Part shown: piece after piece, positions 1 through 7,222 of the stretch
Layout: each line of letters begins with the position of its first letter
Numbering within the stretch: the first letter of the stretch is position 1
Assembly: GCA_031385325.1 (NCBI GenBank)
Contig: JANNBJ010000224.1
Span: 1-34,260 of the forward strand
Direction of reading: 5' to 3'
Length of the DNA stretch: 34,260 bases
Origin: SYFY01 sp031385325
GTDB taxonomy: Bacteria; Pseudomonadota; Gammaproteobacteria; Pseudomonadales; Azotimanducaceae
The notes under the pieces: model-generated
The model's input: only the letters and a program-made list of their open reading frames with translations
Database searches by the model: none
Told to the model about the DNA's origin: nothing
Position numbers and translations under genes: made by a program

Positions 1-1
1 C

Positions 2-529
2 CGCAAACAGGTTATTGCACACAAGAAGCTGCGCCAGATTGCACTGGGACCAAATGCGACGCTGTACTTCGAAGATCGCCTCACCGTCCAGTATCAGGTG
101 CAGGAGATGCTGCGTGTCGAGCGCATCTTTGAACGATCAGCCATTGATGAAGAGATCGAAGCCTACAATCCGCTGATCCCAGACGGCACCAACTGGAAGG
201 CGACTTTCATGCTGGAGTATCCGGACGTCGAAGAACGCCGCATTGCTCTGGGCAAACTGGGTGGTGTTGAACATCTGGTCTGGATTCAGGCCGAAGGGTG
301 TTCTCGCATCACCGCCATTGCCAACGAAGACCTGGAACGAACCAATGATCACAAGACTGCTGCAGTCCATTTCCTGCGATTCGAGTTGGACACCGCATCA
401 ATCCTCGCACTGAAAGCTGGCGCTGCCTTGTTTATGGGGATCGATCACCCAGTCCTGCCGTACACCATCGAAGTGCCAGAAGCGAACCGACTGTCGCTAC
501 TGCAGGACCTCGCTGACGGCGGTACGTAA
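2..529 (+). CDS. DUF3501 family protein (5' end outside window)
   Basis: The frame is open from the left edge, so the N-terminus is missing; 175 residues remain. The protein matches my memory of DUF3501, including the segments LGPNATLYFEDRLT, NPLIPDGTNWKATF, DVEERR and VHFLRFEL. No biochemical function is established for the family. In beta- and gammaproteobacteria it is commonly found beside rubrerythrin and a GlpC-like Fe-S protein, which hints at a role in peroxide or redox defence. That fits the convergent oxyR next door, with which its last 33 bases overlap. The family assignment is confident; the role is inference from context. Confidence 0.85.
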   Translation, partial: RKQVIAHKKLRQIALGPNATLYFEDRLTVQYQVQEMLRVERIFERSAIDEEIEAYNPLIPDGTNWKATFMLEYPDVEERRIALGKLGGVEHLVWIQAEGCSRITAIANEDLERTNDHKTAAVHFLRFELDTASILALKAGAALFMGIDHPVLPYTIEVPEANRLSLLQDLADGGT

Positions 530-1396
530 TACCTGCGTCATCTCTTCAAGCAGTTCGCCACGACTGGAAGCCTTGCGCCAGCAGAGCCCGATCTCGCGAT
601 GTGGCGCTGAAGCACGCGCCGCGTGTTCGAACGGGATGTAACGCAGACCAGCGGTTTTGGTGAGCGCAAGTTCAGGCATCAGCGTTGTGCCTACATTCGC
701 GCGCACCATCTGGCGCAGCGTCTCCAGGCTGGTGGCGCGAAAATTTGTGTTTTCGACAGCCCCCGCAGAGTCACAGACCGACAACGCCTGATCACGCAGG
801 CAATGCCCGTCTTCAAGCAGCAGCATTCGCTCGGCCGCCAGATCCTTGATGGCAATCTGCTTTTTTCCTGCCAGTGGGTGCTGCGTGGACAGGGTGAAAT
901 AGAACGGCTCCTTGTACAACGTGCGGACCTCGCTCTGATCATCGATGAACGGCAGTGCGAGAATGATCGCATCCAGTTCGCCAAGCTTCAGGCGCGCCGA
1001 GATATCGACCGTCTGCCCTTCATTCAGCTGGATTCGAAGTTTCGGAAAGCGCTGGCGAATCGGCCCAAGAATGCGGGACAACAGGTACGGTGCGACTGTC
1101 GGAATAATGCCCAGACGCAGATCGCCCCCAAACGGATCACGATGTTGATCTGCAACGCGCATGAGTTCATCGACCTCGTTCAGCACCCGCTTTGCCTGCA
1201 GCACGATTTTTTCACCGACGGCGGACAGCAGAACCTGCCGATTGGTTCGTTCGATGACGACCACACCCAGTGTTTCTTCGAGCTTTTTCAGCTGCGTCGA
1301 AAGTGTTGGTTGACTCACATGACACGCATCAGCTGCGTGTCCAAAGTGCTTGAACTCAGCCACGGCCACCAGGTACTTGAGATCCCGAATATTCAT
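497..1396 (-). CDS. oxyR: OxyR, LysR-family hydrogen peroxide sensor/activator
   Basis: A 299-residue LysR-type regulator. The N-terminal winged helix-turn-helix covers about residues 1-60 (HFGHAADACHVSQPTLSTQ), followed by a linker helix and a periplasmic-binding-like sensor domain. The segment LLEDGHCLRDQALSVC places cysteines at 199 and 208, the same numbers as the peroxide-sensing disulfide pair of E. coli OxyR. This supports OxyR rather than a generic LysR protein. Known role: on oxidation it activates catalase, alkyl hydroperoxide reductase and related genes. It starts at ATG 1396 and faces the M28-like gene divergently. Its 3' end overlaps the DUF3501 gene by 33 bases. Confidence 0.93.
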   Translation of the reverse strand: MNIRDLKYLVAVAEFKHFGHAADACHVSQPTLSTQLKKLEETLGVVVIERTNRQVLLSAVGEKIVLQAKRVLNEVDELMRVADQHRDPFGGDLRLGIIPTVAPYLLSRILGPIRQRFPKLRIQLNEGQTVDISARLKLGELDAIILALPFIDDQSEVRTLYKEPFYFTLSTQHPLAGKKQIAIKDLAAERMLLLEDGHCLRDQALSVCDSAGAVENTNFRATSLETLRQMVRANVGTTLMPELALTKTAGLRYIPFEHAARASAPHREIGLCWRKASSRGELLEEMTQVLRTAVSEVLQ

Positions 1397-1451
1397 GCTT
1401 CAACTCCTTGAGGCTGAGATGGTAGCTTGTGAGCAGCCAAGGAACGATGCC

Positions 1452-2603
1452 ATGTCACTTGAATCCGTTCTCGCCGACTTGACGGCCTTCGACAACATCA
1501 GCGATCACCGAACCGCCTCACTGGGTGATCTGGCAACGTCACACTGGCTGATTGCTGCTTGTGCCGATCAAGGCATGCAGGCCAATCTCCTGGAATATCC
1601 CTTCGCTCGACGAACGGTCACCCACGCTTCGATCATGTTGCGGGACGGTCGCGAGATCACGGGTCTGCCGCTGTTCGACAGTCCGGATTCACCCCCCGGG
1701 GGCATATCGGGATCAGCAGTTTCTCTCGGCGCGAGTGGAACGATCGGGGTCTGTCGATTCACGCCGCAGGATGGCCATCCCCTGACCCAAGCGCTGCATA
1801 GCGCTCGATCGAACCCTGAACATGAGGTCATTATCGCCATCTCCGCCGCCGACGACGTAGTGCCTGGCATCGCGGTGTTGAATGCCGAGCGCTACGGCGC
1901 GCCGTTTGGTCCACCCGTATTGCAGATCGCAAGCGAGGAAGGTCGGGTCATCGATGATTTGGTCGGCAGTAACAAGCTGCTCACCGTGCGGATCGAGAGT
2001 CGTTGGGAGTCGGTCAACGCTACCAACGTCGATCTCGCCATTCAGGGACGTGATACTTCTGCTGCACCCATCGTCATCATGACGCCCAAGAGCGGGTGGT
2101 GGACCTGCACGTCGGAGCGCGGCGGCGGTTTTGCAGTGTGGCTTGCATGAATGCGCCGATTCAGCCGCGAGCCATCGCGAAGATCCGTGCACTTCACCGC
2201 CAACAGCGGGCATGAACTTGGGCACCTCGGCATGCGACGTTATCTGAGCAGTCATCAGAATCTGCTGCACGAGGCGGATTTCTGGGTACATCTCGGCGCC
2301 AACTTTGCCTCCGTGGATAGCCGTTTGTTGCTGCAGGCGGATCATGTGAATCGTCAGGCGATGCTGACCAGGGCATTGGCTCGCCACGGTATCGCGGATC
2401 ATGAGGTACTGCCAAACGGAGCACGTCCCTTCGGTGAAGCCCGGGACATTCATGACGGCCACGGGCGTTATCTGTCGTTGCTCGGCAGCAATCGGTGGTT
2501 TCACCACCCGGATGATCGACTGCAATCGAGTGTCGACGTGGGGCGAATCTCGGGGATCGTCGATGCATTCATCGACTGCCTGGATGCTGCGGCAAATGTC
2601 TGA
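1452..2603 (+). pseudogene. M28-peptidase-like protein interrupted by an in-frame TGA
   Basis: Two open stretches in the same frame, 1452-2150 and 2151-2603, are separated only by TGA at 2148-2150, which is followed at once by ATG. Together they would make about 383 residues. The first part ends in GWWTCTSERGGG, and the second contains FTANSGHELGHLG. From memory, these are consecutive blocks of an M28-aminopeptidase-like family, with the expected spacing across the stop and no indel. The usual M28 zinc ligands look altered; GHE and an HELGH pattern remain. ATG 1452 is preferred because AAGGA lies 8 bases upstream; ATG 1395 and 1419 are also in frame. It may be a nonsense mutant, a sequencing error or two expressed halves. 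Family level only; substrate unknown. Confidence 0.65.
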
Positions 2604-3279
2604 TCAGGTGCCGTTGCCCGAGCGATTGTTCGAGTCAGATGACCTGCTGGTTCTGAACAAACCATCTGGAATCTCCCTGCTGGAAGATCGGTCTGGCGCG
2701 GAGAACCTCTGGCGTATGCTGCAGTCGAGCGGCAAACCGTTTCTTGTCCACCGTCTCGACAAGGGCACCAGCGGTGTTCTGCTGGTTGCAAAGTCACAGG
2801 CCGTGCAGAGCGCACTCACGAAACTGTTTAACGCACGTGAAGTACGTAAATTCTATGTCGCCAAGGTGGTCGGCCTTCTTCACGTGGATCAGACCCTGAC
2901 CATCAATCTACCGCTCAAGCCTGGGCGCAAGAGCCGCTACCGGGTGGCCGGCCAGCGCGAGAACATCGAACGGGTCGGTAATGAGTTCCTGCTGCGCGGC
3001 CCGACCGAAGATGGTTTTGATGCTGTGACGCGTGTCCGCAGACTTGGTACGAGCGCAGAACATACATGGTTGCTTGCGCAACCGCTGACGGGAAGGTCAC
3101 ATCAACTACGTGTACATCTGGCGTGGATCGGCCATCCTATTGTTGGCGATCATCTCTATGGCAAACCGAATGACCCGGTTCAGGCGGCGGAACGGTTATT
3201 TCTGCACTGTCACCGGTTGGTCGTGCCAGGCAGAGGTACGTTCAACGCTACCATTCCTTTCGTCGACTTTTTGCCATGA
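2596..3279 (+). CDS. RluA-family RNA pseudouridine synthase
   Basis: A 227-residue protein carrying the RluA signature HRLDKGTSG, with the presumed catalytic aspartate at residue 55. It also has the later blocks GRSHQLRVHL and GHPIVGDHLYG. Family members isomerise specific uridines of rRNA or tRNA to pseudouridine in the cytoplasm. There is no N-terminal S4 domain, so it resembles the short RluA/TruC-like group; the exact target cannot be read. ATG 2596 was chosen because homology starts right after it. It overlaps the end of the M28-like gene by 8 bases, suggesting translational coupling. The 3' end overlaps the convergent LRAT gene by 32 bases. Confidence 0.88.
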   Translation: MSDQVPLPERLFESDDLLVLNKPSGISLLEDRSGAENLWRMLQSSGKPFLVHRLDKGTSGVLLVAKSQAVQSALTKLFNAREVRKFYVAKVVGLLHVDQTLTINLPLKPGRKSRYRVAGQRENIERVGNEFLLRGPTEDGFDAVTRVRRLGTSAEHTWLLAQPLTGRSHQLRVHLAWIGHPIVGDHLYGKPNDPVQAAERLFLHCHRLVVPGRGTFNATIPFVDFLP

Positions 3280-3679
3280 GCCGCTTGCCGAGAGCAAGAC
3301 TGGCCGCCGCGATACCGGGATGACGGGTAAGCGCAAAGGCTGCACCTGCGAAACCCAGACCGACCAGCCAGCTTTGCAACTGCGGGCTTTCGGCGCGGCC
3401 TGACGTCAGTCGATGGACCGTGTGTTCACAATTATTGCGCAGCAGATCGTAGTGACGCGGTTCCAACGCATCCGCACGATGCAGCGCCCGTCGTCGAGTA
3501 TTGGTCTCCTGATGCTCCACGTAGACACGTTGCCCCGCTGCAAATTCAGCCATGGAGACTCTTGTTTCACCTGAGAAGGGCGAGTTGTGGAGCACCCGAC
3601 CATCGGCGAGCACCAGCCCCTTATGCATGACAACGCCTTTGCGTCTTGAAACGATGTCGCCGGGACGTGGCTGGCTCAT
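3248..3679 (-). CDS. LRAT-domain (NlpC/P60-like fold) protein
   Basis: A 143-residue protein with the LRAT pattern. The N-terminal PGDIVSRRK is followed by histidines at 19 and 31, in MHKGLVLADGRVLH. A nucleophile-type cysteine at residue 84 lies in LLRNNCEHTVHRL, the hallmark NCEH block. LRAT-like proteins form thioacyl intermediates and include phospholipid and retinol acyltransferases and cysteine hydrolases; bacterial substrates are mostly unknown. A hydrophobic stretch near residues 103-118 could be a membrane-associated helix. ATG 3679 has an AAAGGA ribosome site 7-8 bases upstream. A hairpin and a tandem repeat lie just upstream of that site. It is probably monocistronic. Confidence 0.75.
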   Translation of the reverse strand: MSQPRPGDIVSRRKGVVMHKGLVLADGRVLHNSPFSGETRVSMAEFAAGQRVYVEHQETNTRRRALHRADALEPRHYDLLRNNCEHTVHRLTSGRAESPQLQSWLVGLGFAGAAFALTRHPGIAAASLALGKRLMAKSRRKEW

Positions 3680-3693
3680 GACAATTTCCTTTG

Positions 3694-3708
3694 TGGGTTA
3701 CGAACCCA
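3694..3708 (-). promoter_or_regulatory. Hairpin beside the ribosome site of the LRAT gene
   Basis: A perfect inverted repeat TGGGTT-N3-AACCCA begins one base beyond the AAAGGA ribosome site of the minus-strand LRAT gene. In the transcript it would form a 6-bp stem ending right against the Shine-Dalgarno sequence. It might therefore affect translation initiation or mark a protein-binding site. The structure is seen directly; the role is inference. Confidence 0.4.
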
Positions 3709-3714
3709 TGGCTG

Positions 3715-3748
3715 TTAGCGAATCCAATGCTTTTAGCGAATCCAATGC
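3715..3748. repeat. 16-bp tandem direct repeat, 18-bp period
   Basis: TTAGCGAATCCAATGC occurs exactly at 3715-3730 and again at 3733-3748, with a two-base spacer. It sits in the leader or promoter of the minus-strand LRAT gene, next to the hairpin at 3694-3708. It may be a recent local duplication or a pair of protein-binding sites on nearly the same helix face. Confidence 0.7.
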
Positions 3749-3843
3749 CATAGCAAGAAGTGCACCCGCTTTTCGGACCACGTTAAAGGCCCAACTGCCC
3801 ATGACCTCTGACTTTTCGCCATTTATTGGTGAAGCTGCCGCAC

Positions 3844-4179
3844 TCAACCGGGCGAGGCTTGACTGTTCTCGATCATGTAGTCGATCGCCTGACCCAGTTC
3901 CTCATCCGTGCAATCCGGGCACAACCCTTTGGGGGGCATTCCTGGCGGCATGCCTTCGAGTGTTGATTGCAGCAGGGCGTCCCGTCCTTTCTCCATCCGC
4001 GCGGACCACGCTTCAGAATCTCCTACCGCTGGCGCACCTGCCACACCTGACGCATGGCAGGAAAAGCAGGTATTCAAATAGATCGATTCACCCGGATGTC
4101 TCGCTGCAGCAGTCTCGGCTTCTCTGCTGCATCCCGCCAACATCAGTAACCCGATGAGAACTAACCCGGCTTTCCCCAT
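3844..4179 (-). CDS. Lipoprotein cytochrome c, c5 type
   Basis: The preferred 111-residue product begins with a lipoprotein signal, MGKAGLVLIGLLMLAGC, whose lipobox cysteine is residue 17. One haem-c motif CFSCH lies at residues 38-42. A probable axial methionine lies in GMPPGMPPKG, and a second cysteine pair CPDC at 87-90 is typical of cytochrome c5. It should be a membrane-tethered periplasmic electron carrier. ATG 4179 was preferred because GGAG lies about 10 bases upstream. In-frame ATGs at 4197 and 4206 would add 6 or 9 residues and overlap the end of the omega-amidase gene. It lies directly downstream of that gene and may share its transcript. Confidence 0.87.
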   Translation of the reverse strand: MGKAGLVLIGLLMLAGCSREAETAAARHPGESIYLNTCFSCHASGVAGAPAVGDSEAWSARMEKGRDALLQSTLEGMPPGMPPKGLCPDCTDEELGQAIDYMIENSQASPG

Positions 4180-4183
4180 CACA

Positions 4184-4969
4184 CTAAGACTCCGCATCGA
4201 TGACATTAAATCCGTCAGCGTCCTGCCACGCCGGGAAGTCCTGACGATACTGAGTGAGCTCCTTCAAGTCGAGTTCAACAGAGAAAACACCTTCCTGGTT
4301 CGCAGCGTCCAGGAGACAGCGGCCATCCGGCCCGAATACCACGCTGCCGCCCGCATAATCGACACCATTACCATCCGTGCCGAGAATGTTCACTCCAGCG
4401 ACAAAACTCTGATTTTCTATCGCCCGCGCCTTCAGCAACGCATGCCAGGCAGACAGCCGTACCGCGGGCCAGTTCGCGACACAAACCAGCAGGTCGTAGT
4501 CATTTCGTCGCCGCAGCCAGATCGGAAATCGCAGGTCATAACAAATTGACGGACGGACCCGCAGGCTCTGAACAGTCCAGACGGGACGCGTCCTGCCGGC
4601 GGTGTAGTGGTCATGTTCACCAGCCATTCGGAAGCAGTGTCTCTTGTCGTACGTCTGCGGCTCAGCGTCGGCATGCGCCAGCAGGAACCGGTTGAAGTAA
4701 CGGCCCTCTTCCTCAACGACTGCGCTGCCGCCAATGGCTCTGCCTTGCAGCTTTGCCTGTTCACGTAACCACTGCGTCGTCGGCCCTTGCATGGTTTCTG
4801 CCACCAGTTCAGGCTGCATGGTAAAGCCAGTCGAGAACATTTCTGGCAGCAGAAGCAATGCACTGGCCGCCGGCACATCGGCAAAAAATCCCTGGAAATG
4901 TTCGCGGTTTCGCGCTGGTGCATGCCAGAAGGTTCTAGTCTGAATCAAACTGATCGTTACAATCGACAC
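4184..4969 (-). CDS. Omega-amidase, nitrilase superfamily (YafV/Nit2-like)
   Basis: A 261-residue carbon-nitrogen hydrolase with the Glu-Lys-Cys triad: E43 in LLPEMFSTGF, K109 in YDKRH and C143 in SICYDLRFP. The adjacent order with an aminotransferase gene (13-base overlap) points to an omega-amidase. Known chemistry: it hydrolyses 2-oxoglutaramate or 2-oxosuccinamate, pulling glutamine-dependent transamination forward. This is a recognised partner of methionine aminotransferases in methionine salvage. It starts at ATG 4969. Another nitrilase-type amidase is possible, but length, motifs and neighbour favour this call. Confidence 0.85.
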   Translation of the reverse strand: MSIVTISLIQTRTFWHAPARNREHFQGFFADVPAASALLLLPEMFSTGFTMQPELVAETMQGPTTQWLREQAKLQGRAIGGSAVVEEEGRYFNRFLLAHADAEPQTYDKRHCFRMAGEHDHYTAGRTRPVWTVQSLRVRPSICYDLRFPIWLRRRNDYDLLVCVANWPAVRLSAWHALLKARAIENQSFVAGVNILGTDGNGVDYAGGSVVFGPDGRCLLDAANQEGVFSVELDLKELTQYRQDFPAWQDADGFNVIDAES

Positions 4970-6099
4970 AGCTTTTCTGCAGCTCTTTCCAATGTTGTGT
5001 CGTCCTTGGCGAAACAGAATCTGAGCAACCGATCACTCGGCGGCTGCGCGTAGAAAATAGACAGCGGAATACTGGCAACGCCCGCTTCCTGCGTCCATCG
5101 ACGCGCAAGCGTTGCATCCACTTCATCGGTAATCGCGCTGTAGTCAAGCAACTGGAAAAAAGTGCCGCCAGACGGCGTCAGGGTAAATCTCGATCCCGAC
5201 AACAGGGTATTGAAGTAATCGCGTTTGCGTTGGTAGAACGCGCCCAGTTCAAGATGGTGCTCCGGATGTTCTGCCAGAAAATCCGCAAGTCCAAGTTGCA
5301 CCGGTGTGATGGACGTGAACGTCACATACTGGTGAATGCGGCGGAATTCGATCGTCAGATCCGGAGGCGCGATACAGTAGCCAATTTTCCAGCCGGTGAC
5401 GTGGTAGGTCTTGCCGAGCGAGGAAACAACGAAACTTCGAGCGTAAAGATCCGGAAACCGGCAGATGCTCTCATGGCGGCGTCCATCGAAGACGATGTGT
5501 TCGTACACCTCATCGGCGATGGCAAACAGCCCATGCTGCAAAACCAGTCGCTGCAATTCGAACAGATCCTCCGCTGGCCATACCGTGCCAGCGGGATTGT
5601 GCGGCGTGTTGATGATGATGGCGCGGGTGCGCGAGCTGATCATTCTTTCGACCAGGGACCAGTCTGGACGGTAGCCGGGTGCATGCAACGGAACGTGGAC
5701 TGCCTTGGCGCCTTGCAGGTTGATGGCCGGTTCGTAGCTGTCGTACGCCGGATCGAAGACAATCACCTCATCACCAGCCCGCACTACCGCCGCAATCGCA
5801 CAGAAGAGCGCTTCCGTTGCCCCTGATGTCACTGTGATTTCACGCTCGGAATCCACCGGCAATCCGTAGCAATCTTTGACCTTCCTGGCGAGCGCCTGAC
5901 GCAGCGACGCCGCGCCCGTCATCGGGGCGTATTGGTTGTGTCCATTGCGAAGGTAGTACTGCACACGATCAAGCAGCGCCGCCGGAGCATCAAAATCGGG
6001 GAATCCCTGTGAAAGATTGATCGCACCATGAATGCGAGCCAATTCACTCATGACGGTAAAAATAGTTGTGCCGACATTCGGCAATTTGCTGACCAACAT
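4957..6099 (-). CDS. Methionine aminotransferase, YbdL/glutamine transaminase K-like
   Basis: A 380-residue class I/II PLP-dependent aminotransferase. It starts KLPNVGTTIFTVMSELA, a start typical of the YbdL/kynurenine aminotransferase group. The PLP lysine is K230 in SSLGKTYHVTGWKIGY. Other cofactor contacts are visible in NTPHNPAGTVW and ADEVYEHIVFDG (D196, Y199). E. coli YbdL prefers methionine, phenylalanine and histidine with 2-oxo acids; paired with omega-amidase it can regenerate methionine from its keto acid using glutamine. It is the first gene of a minus-strand operon. It diverges from the ArsR-ahcY operon across a 148-bp gap holding the palindrome at 6163-6182. Confidence 0.86.
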   Translation of the reverse strand: MLVSKLPNVGTTIFTVMSELARIHGAINLSQGFPDFDAPAALLDRVQYYLRNGHNQYAPMTGAASLRQALARKVKDCYGLPVDSEREITVTSGATEALFCAIAAVVRAGDEVIVFDPAYDSYEPAINLQGAKAVHVPLHAPGYRPDWSLVERMISSRTRAIIINTPHNPAGTVWPAEDLFELQRLVLQHGLFAIADEVYEHIVFDGRRHESICRFPDLYARSFVVSSLGKTYHVTGWKIGYCIAPPDLTIEFRRIHQYVTFTSITPVQLGLADFLAEHPEHHLELGAFYQRKRDYFNTLLSGSRFTLTPSGGTFFQLLDYSAITDEVDATLARRWTQEAGVASIPLSIFYAQPPSDRLLRFCFAKDDTTLERAAEKLCRL

Positions 6100-6162
6100 G
6101 CTGGGGTCCGAGTGCCACCGCTCATTTCATTGATAAAAAGTACCACAAGCAATTTACAAACA

Positions 6163-6182
6163 ATATCAATTTATTTTGATAT
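6163..6182. promoter_or_regulatory. Palindromic operator candidate between methionine aminotransferase and ArsR-ahcY genes
   Basis: ATATCAA (6163-6169) and TTGATAT (6176-6182) form a perfect 7-bp inverted repeat around six A/T bases. It lies in the AT-rich divergent intergenic region. Its position fits binding of a dimeric winged-helix protein, most simply the ArsR-type regulator encoded 66 bp downstream. ArsR-family SAH-responsive regulators (SahR) are known to control methionine and SAH genes in Proteobacteria. That this site is used, and that it controls both directions, is inference. Confidence 0.6.
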
Positions 6183-6247
6183 AGAAATCTTGAACGGCTA
6201 AACTGCGGAACCTTCAGTCAGTGCAACTCCGGACCACACACCTCCAT

Positions 6248-7222
6248 ATGCCTGCATCTTTGCAAAGAGAACCCAGCGAACCGGCCAGTTCGCAGCCCGA
6301 GGACGTGGTCGCCACTGCATTTGCCGCCGGCGATGAGCGACGTGCTTTGCTGCTGCGTGTGCTCGAACACGATTCATTCTCGGTGAGTGAGCTCGCGAAT
6401 CTGTTCGGTATGGCTCAACCCGCGCTGAGCCACCATCTCAAGATCCTGCGTGAGGCCGGCTTGCTGGCTGCCAGACGTGAAGCAAACTCGATCTACTACC
6501 GTCGGCGAATCAATCCACACGCACCCCTTGCTCTGGCTGTTTTCGATGCGCTGGATCGACAGCCCATGAACGCGTCTTTGTTAAAGAAGATCGACGAACT
6601 GCACAGCGAGCGAGAGCGACAGGTCGAGCGCTTTTTTGCCAACAACGCCGATGCGTTGCGCAGCCAGCAGAAGCTGATCAGCGAGACCGCTGTGTACGCC
6701 CCTTCACTGCGAGAACTTTGGCGAAGCACCGCATCACCAGACGCACAGGCACTGGAGGTTGGACCGGGCGATGGCGCAATTCTCTCCCTGCTGGCGGAGG
6801 ACTTCGGTCACGCCACTGCGGTCGACCAGGCCGAAGCCATGCTCGCCCCGGTCCACGCGAGGGTGAGTGGCTTCAAGAATGTTTTACTCCTGCATCGGGA
6901 ATTCACCCGCTTTCGGACCAGAACCCGATTTGATGCCGTCGTTGCAGCGATGGTGCTGCACCACCTGCCGGCACCACGACAGTTTTTTGCCCAGGCTGCC
7001 CGATTGCTGGCCAGTCAAGGTCGACTTCTGATCGCGGAGCTCGAACGCCACGAGCATGACTGGGTGCGCGACGCCTGTGGCGACCTTTGGCTCGGCTTCG
7101 ACAGCAATGAACTCGATCACTGGGCCGGCAGTGCCGGCCTCGTGTCAGGACCGCGCCAGTTTCTGGCGCAGAAAAACGGTTTCTCAATTCAGATACTCAC
7201 CTACATCAAGGAGCAAGCATGA
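6248..7222 (+). CDS. ArsR-family regulator fused to a SAM-dependent methyltransferase domain
   Basis: A 324-residue two-domain protein. Residues about 30-90 are an ArsR winged helix (LANLFGMAQPALSHHLKILREAGLLAARREANSIYY, given in part). Residues about 140-320 are a Rossmann methyltransferase with SAM motif I EVGPGDG near 170-176 and MVLHHLPAP later. The layout fits a sensor that binds SAH or SAM through a former enzyme domain. It overlaps ahcY by ATGA, which ties it to SAH removal. No strong ribosome site precedes ATG 6248; GTG 6221 would add nine residues. The SAH-sensing role is inference from the fusion and neighbour. Confidence 0.85.
   Translation: MPASLQREPSEPASSQPEDVVATAFAAGDERRALLLRVLEHDSFSVSELANLFGMAQPALSHHLKILREAGLLAARREANSIYYRRRINPHAPLALAVFDALDRQPMNASLLKKIDELHSERERQVERFFANNADALRSQQKLISETAVYAPSLRELWRSTASPDAQALEVGPGDGAILSLLAEDFGHATAVDQAEAMLAPVHARVSGFKNVLLLHREFTRFRTRTRFDAVVAAMVLHHLPAPRQFFAQAARLLASQGRLLIAELERHEHDWVRDACGDLWLGFDSNELDHWAGSAGLVSGPRQFLAQKNGFSIQILTYIKEQA

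Noticed and set aside
2148..2179. TGA as a selenocysteine codon with the CGCGA-GCCA-TCGCG hairpin behind it as a SECIS
   Set aside because: The stem is only 5 bp, its loop lacks the expected SelB features, and the position aligns with a non-catalytic residue in the family. TGA is an ordinary stop elsewhere in the window.
1713..2525. Open frame of 270 codons opposite the interrupted M28-like gene
   Set aside because: Sense-strand halves carry the family motifs on both sides of the TGA; the antisense frame has none.
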